From: Jejuia algarum
GTDB lineage: Bacteria > Bacteroidota > Bacteroidia > Flavobacteriales > Flavobacteriaceae
Direction: 5' to 3'
DNA: 64,000 nt
NCBI GenBank assembly: GCA_947495775.1
Contig: CANMAQ010000020.1
Span: 16,441-80,440 of the forward strand
This document shows, one piece after another, positions 63,614-64,000 of this stretch. Position 1 is the stretch's first letter, and each line of letters starts with the position of its first letter. The position numbers and the translations under genes are program-made. The notes beneath the pieces are model-generated. The model was given only the letters and a program-made list of their open reading frames with translations, was not told the origin of the DNA and searched no databases.

Positions 63614-64000
63614 TTAATTGTGTGTCTTACTTAATTTTTCCCAGTTTTTATCGGCTACTTTCGCTAGTTTATTGTGATTGTTCTCTGCCAACCATAATTG
63701 TTTCGCGTCTAACTCTACATTGTTTAAGTACAGGTAGTATTTACCATCTTCTACAATAAATTTGTTAGGATCTACTCTAAACTTTGCGCCTGCATAAATG
63801 CCGAAGGCACAAAAGCCTCCAAATTCTGGCATGTATTTACTAGGATTTTTGTCGAAAGTGGCCTTCTGCGCTGCAGAGGTAAAGTAGTAATTCACTTTAT
63901 TATACTCCGATTTAAATTCCTTGTTTCCTATCTGTGCTAATCCTAAATCTAAATACGATACGGGGCTATACCCTTGTAAGGCAATATTACTGTTGTCAAT
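63614..64000 (-). CDS. YHS-domain protein, copy 2 (5' end outside window)
   Basis: The frame stays open to the right edge and matches copy 1 upstream of the first in-window Met (IALQGYSPVSYLDLGLAQIG), so the true start lies beyond the window. In the last 93 residues five differences from copy 1 were counted (A/T, A/S, E/M, Q/E, T/A); the FGGFCAFGIYAGAKF core is identical. A third gene (NTF2-like) may precede it outside the window if the whole operon was duplicated. Confidence 0.85.
   Translation of the reverse strand: MDNSNIALQGYSPVSYLDLGLAQIGNKEFKSEYNKVNYYFTSAAQKATFDKNPSKYMPEFGGFCAFGIYAGAKFRVDPNKFIVEDGKYYLYLNNVELDAKQLWLAENNHNKLAKVADKNWEKLSKTHN

Noticed and set aside
63614..63895. Reading the second YHS protein as a complete 93-residue protein from its internal Met
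   Set aside because: The frame continues to the window edge and matches copy 1 upstream, where copy 1 has Val at the Met position; it is a truncated view of a full gene.
1..64000. tRNA, rRNA, CRISPR array, transposase, integrase or phage genes
   Set aside because: Looked for and not seen. Direct repeats at 52-53 kb and 63-64 kb are gene duplicates, not insertion sequences.

Overview
This 64 kb window looks like a chromosome segment from a low-GC member of the Bacteroidota, most likely a marine or environmental member of the Flavobacteriaceae. The evidence is: SusC/SusD and STN-type TonB receptors, an ECF sigma/FecR pair, a type IX secretion C-terminal sorting domain, an acidic Bacteroidota-style lipoprotein export signal, and promoters of the TTTG-N19-TAnnTTTG type in front of rpsL and rplC. 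No tRNA, rRNA, CRISPR array, transposase or phage gene was seen.

Layout. 1-4 kb: the end of a phytanoyl-CoA-dioxygenase-like gene, a small MscS channel, then folD and ffh on the minus strand. 4-13.4 kb: a large repeat-built lipoprotein faces an ECF sigma factor - FecR anti-sigma - STN TonB receptor operon, followed by a DUF1800/DUF1501 pair whose second member carries a Tat-like signal and a T9SS sorting domain. 13.4-22.7 kb: argS, an orphan TPR sensor kinase, a CtlX-like citrulline hydrolase, gltA, eno and carA. 23-37.2 kb: an uninterrupted minus-strand ribosomal array from rplC to rplQ, including secY, infA, rpmJ and rpoA. 37.2-43 kb: the S10 operon is split. A beta-helix lipoprotein gene and several regulatory hairpins lie between rplC and the rpsL-rpsG-fusA-rpsJ operon. 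43-49.6 kb: an Omp85-family protein and a SusC/SusD pair. 49.7-51.4 kb: an NRDE/TANGO2-like gene and an overlapping gene of unknown function.

52-64 kb is the accessory part. A two-gene nonribosomal peptide synthetase (NRPS) operon reads A-(N-methyltransferase)-T, then docking-C-A-T-reductase. Its simplest predicted product is an N-methylated dipeptide released as an aldehyde or alcohol, with valine predicted as the second residue. A separate methyltransferase gene lies downstream on the same strand. The whole NRPS segment sits between two nearly identical copies of a YHS-protein/four-helix membrane protein gene pair in direct orientation, the second cut by the window end.

Working together: the ribosomal array, fusA, secY, ffh, argS and rpoA form the translation, export and transcription core. 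folD, carA, eno and gltA are housekeeping metabolism. The sigma/FecR/TonB and SusCD systems are envelope uptake and signalling. The NRPS operon is the best candidate for an undescribed specialised-metabolite system. Domain assignments and the substrate code were read by eye; no searches were run.
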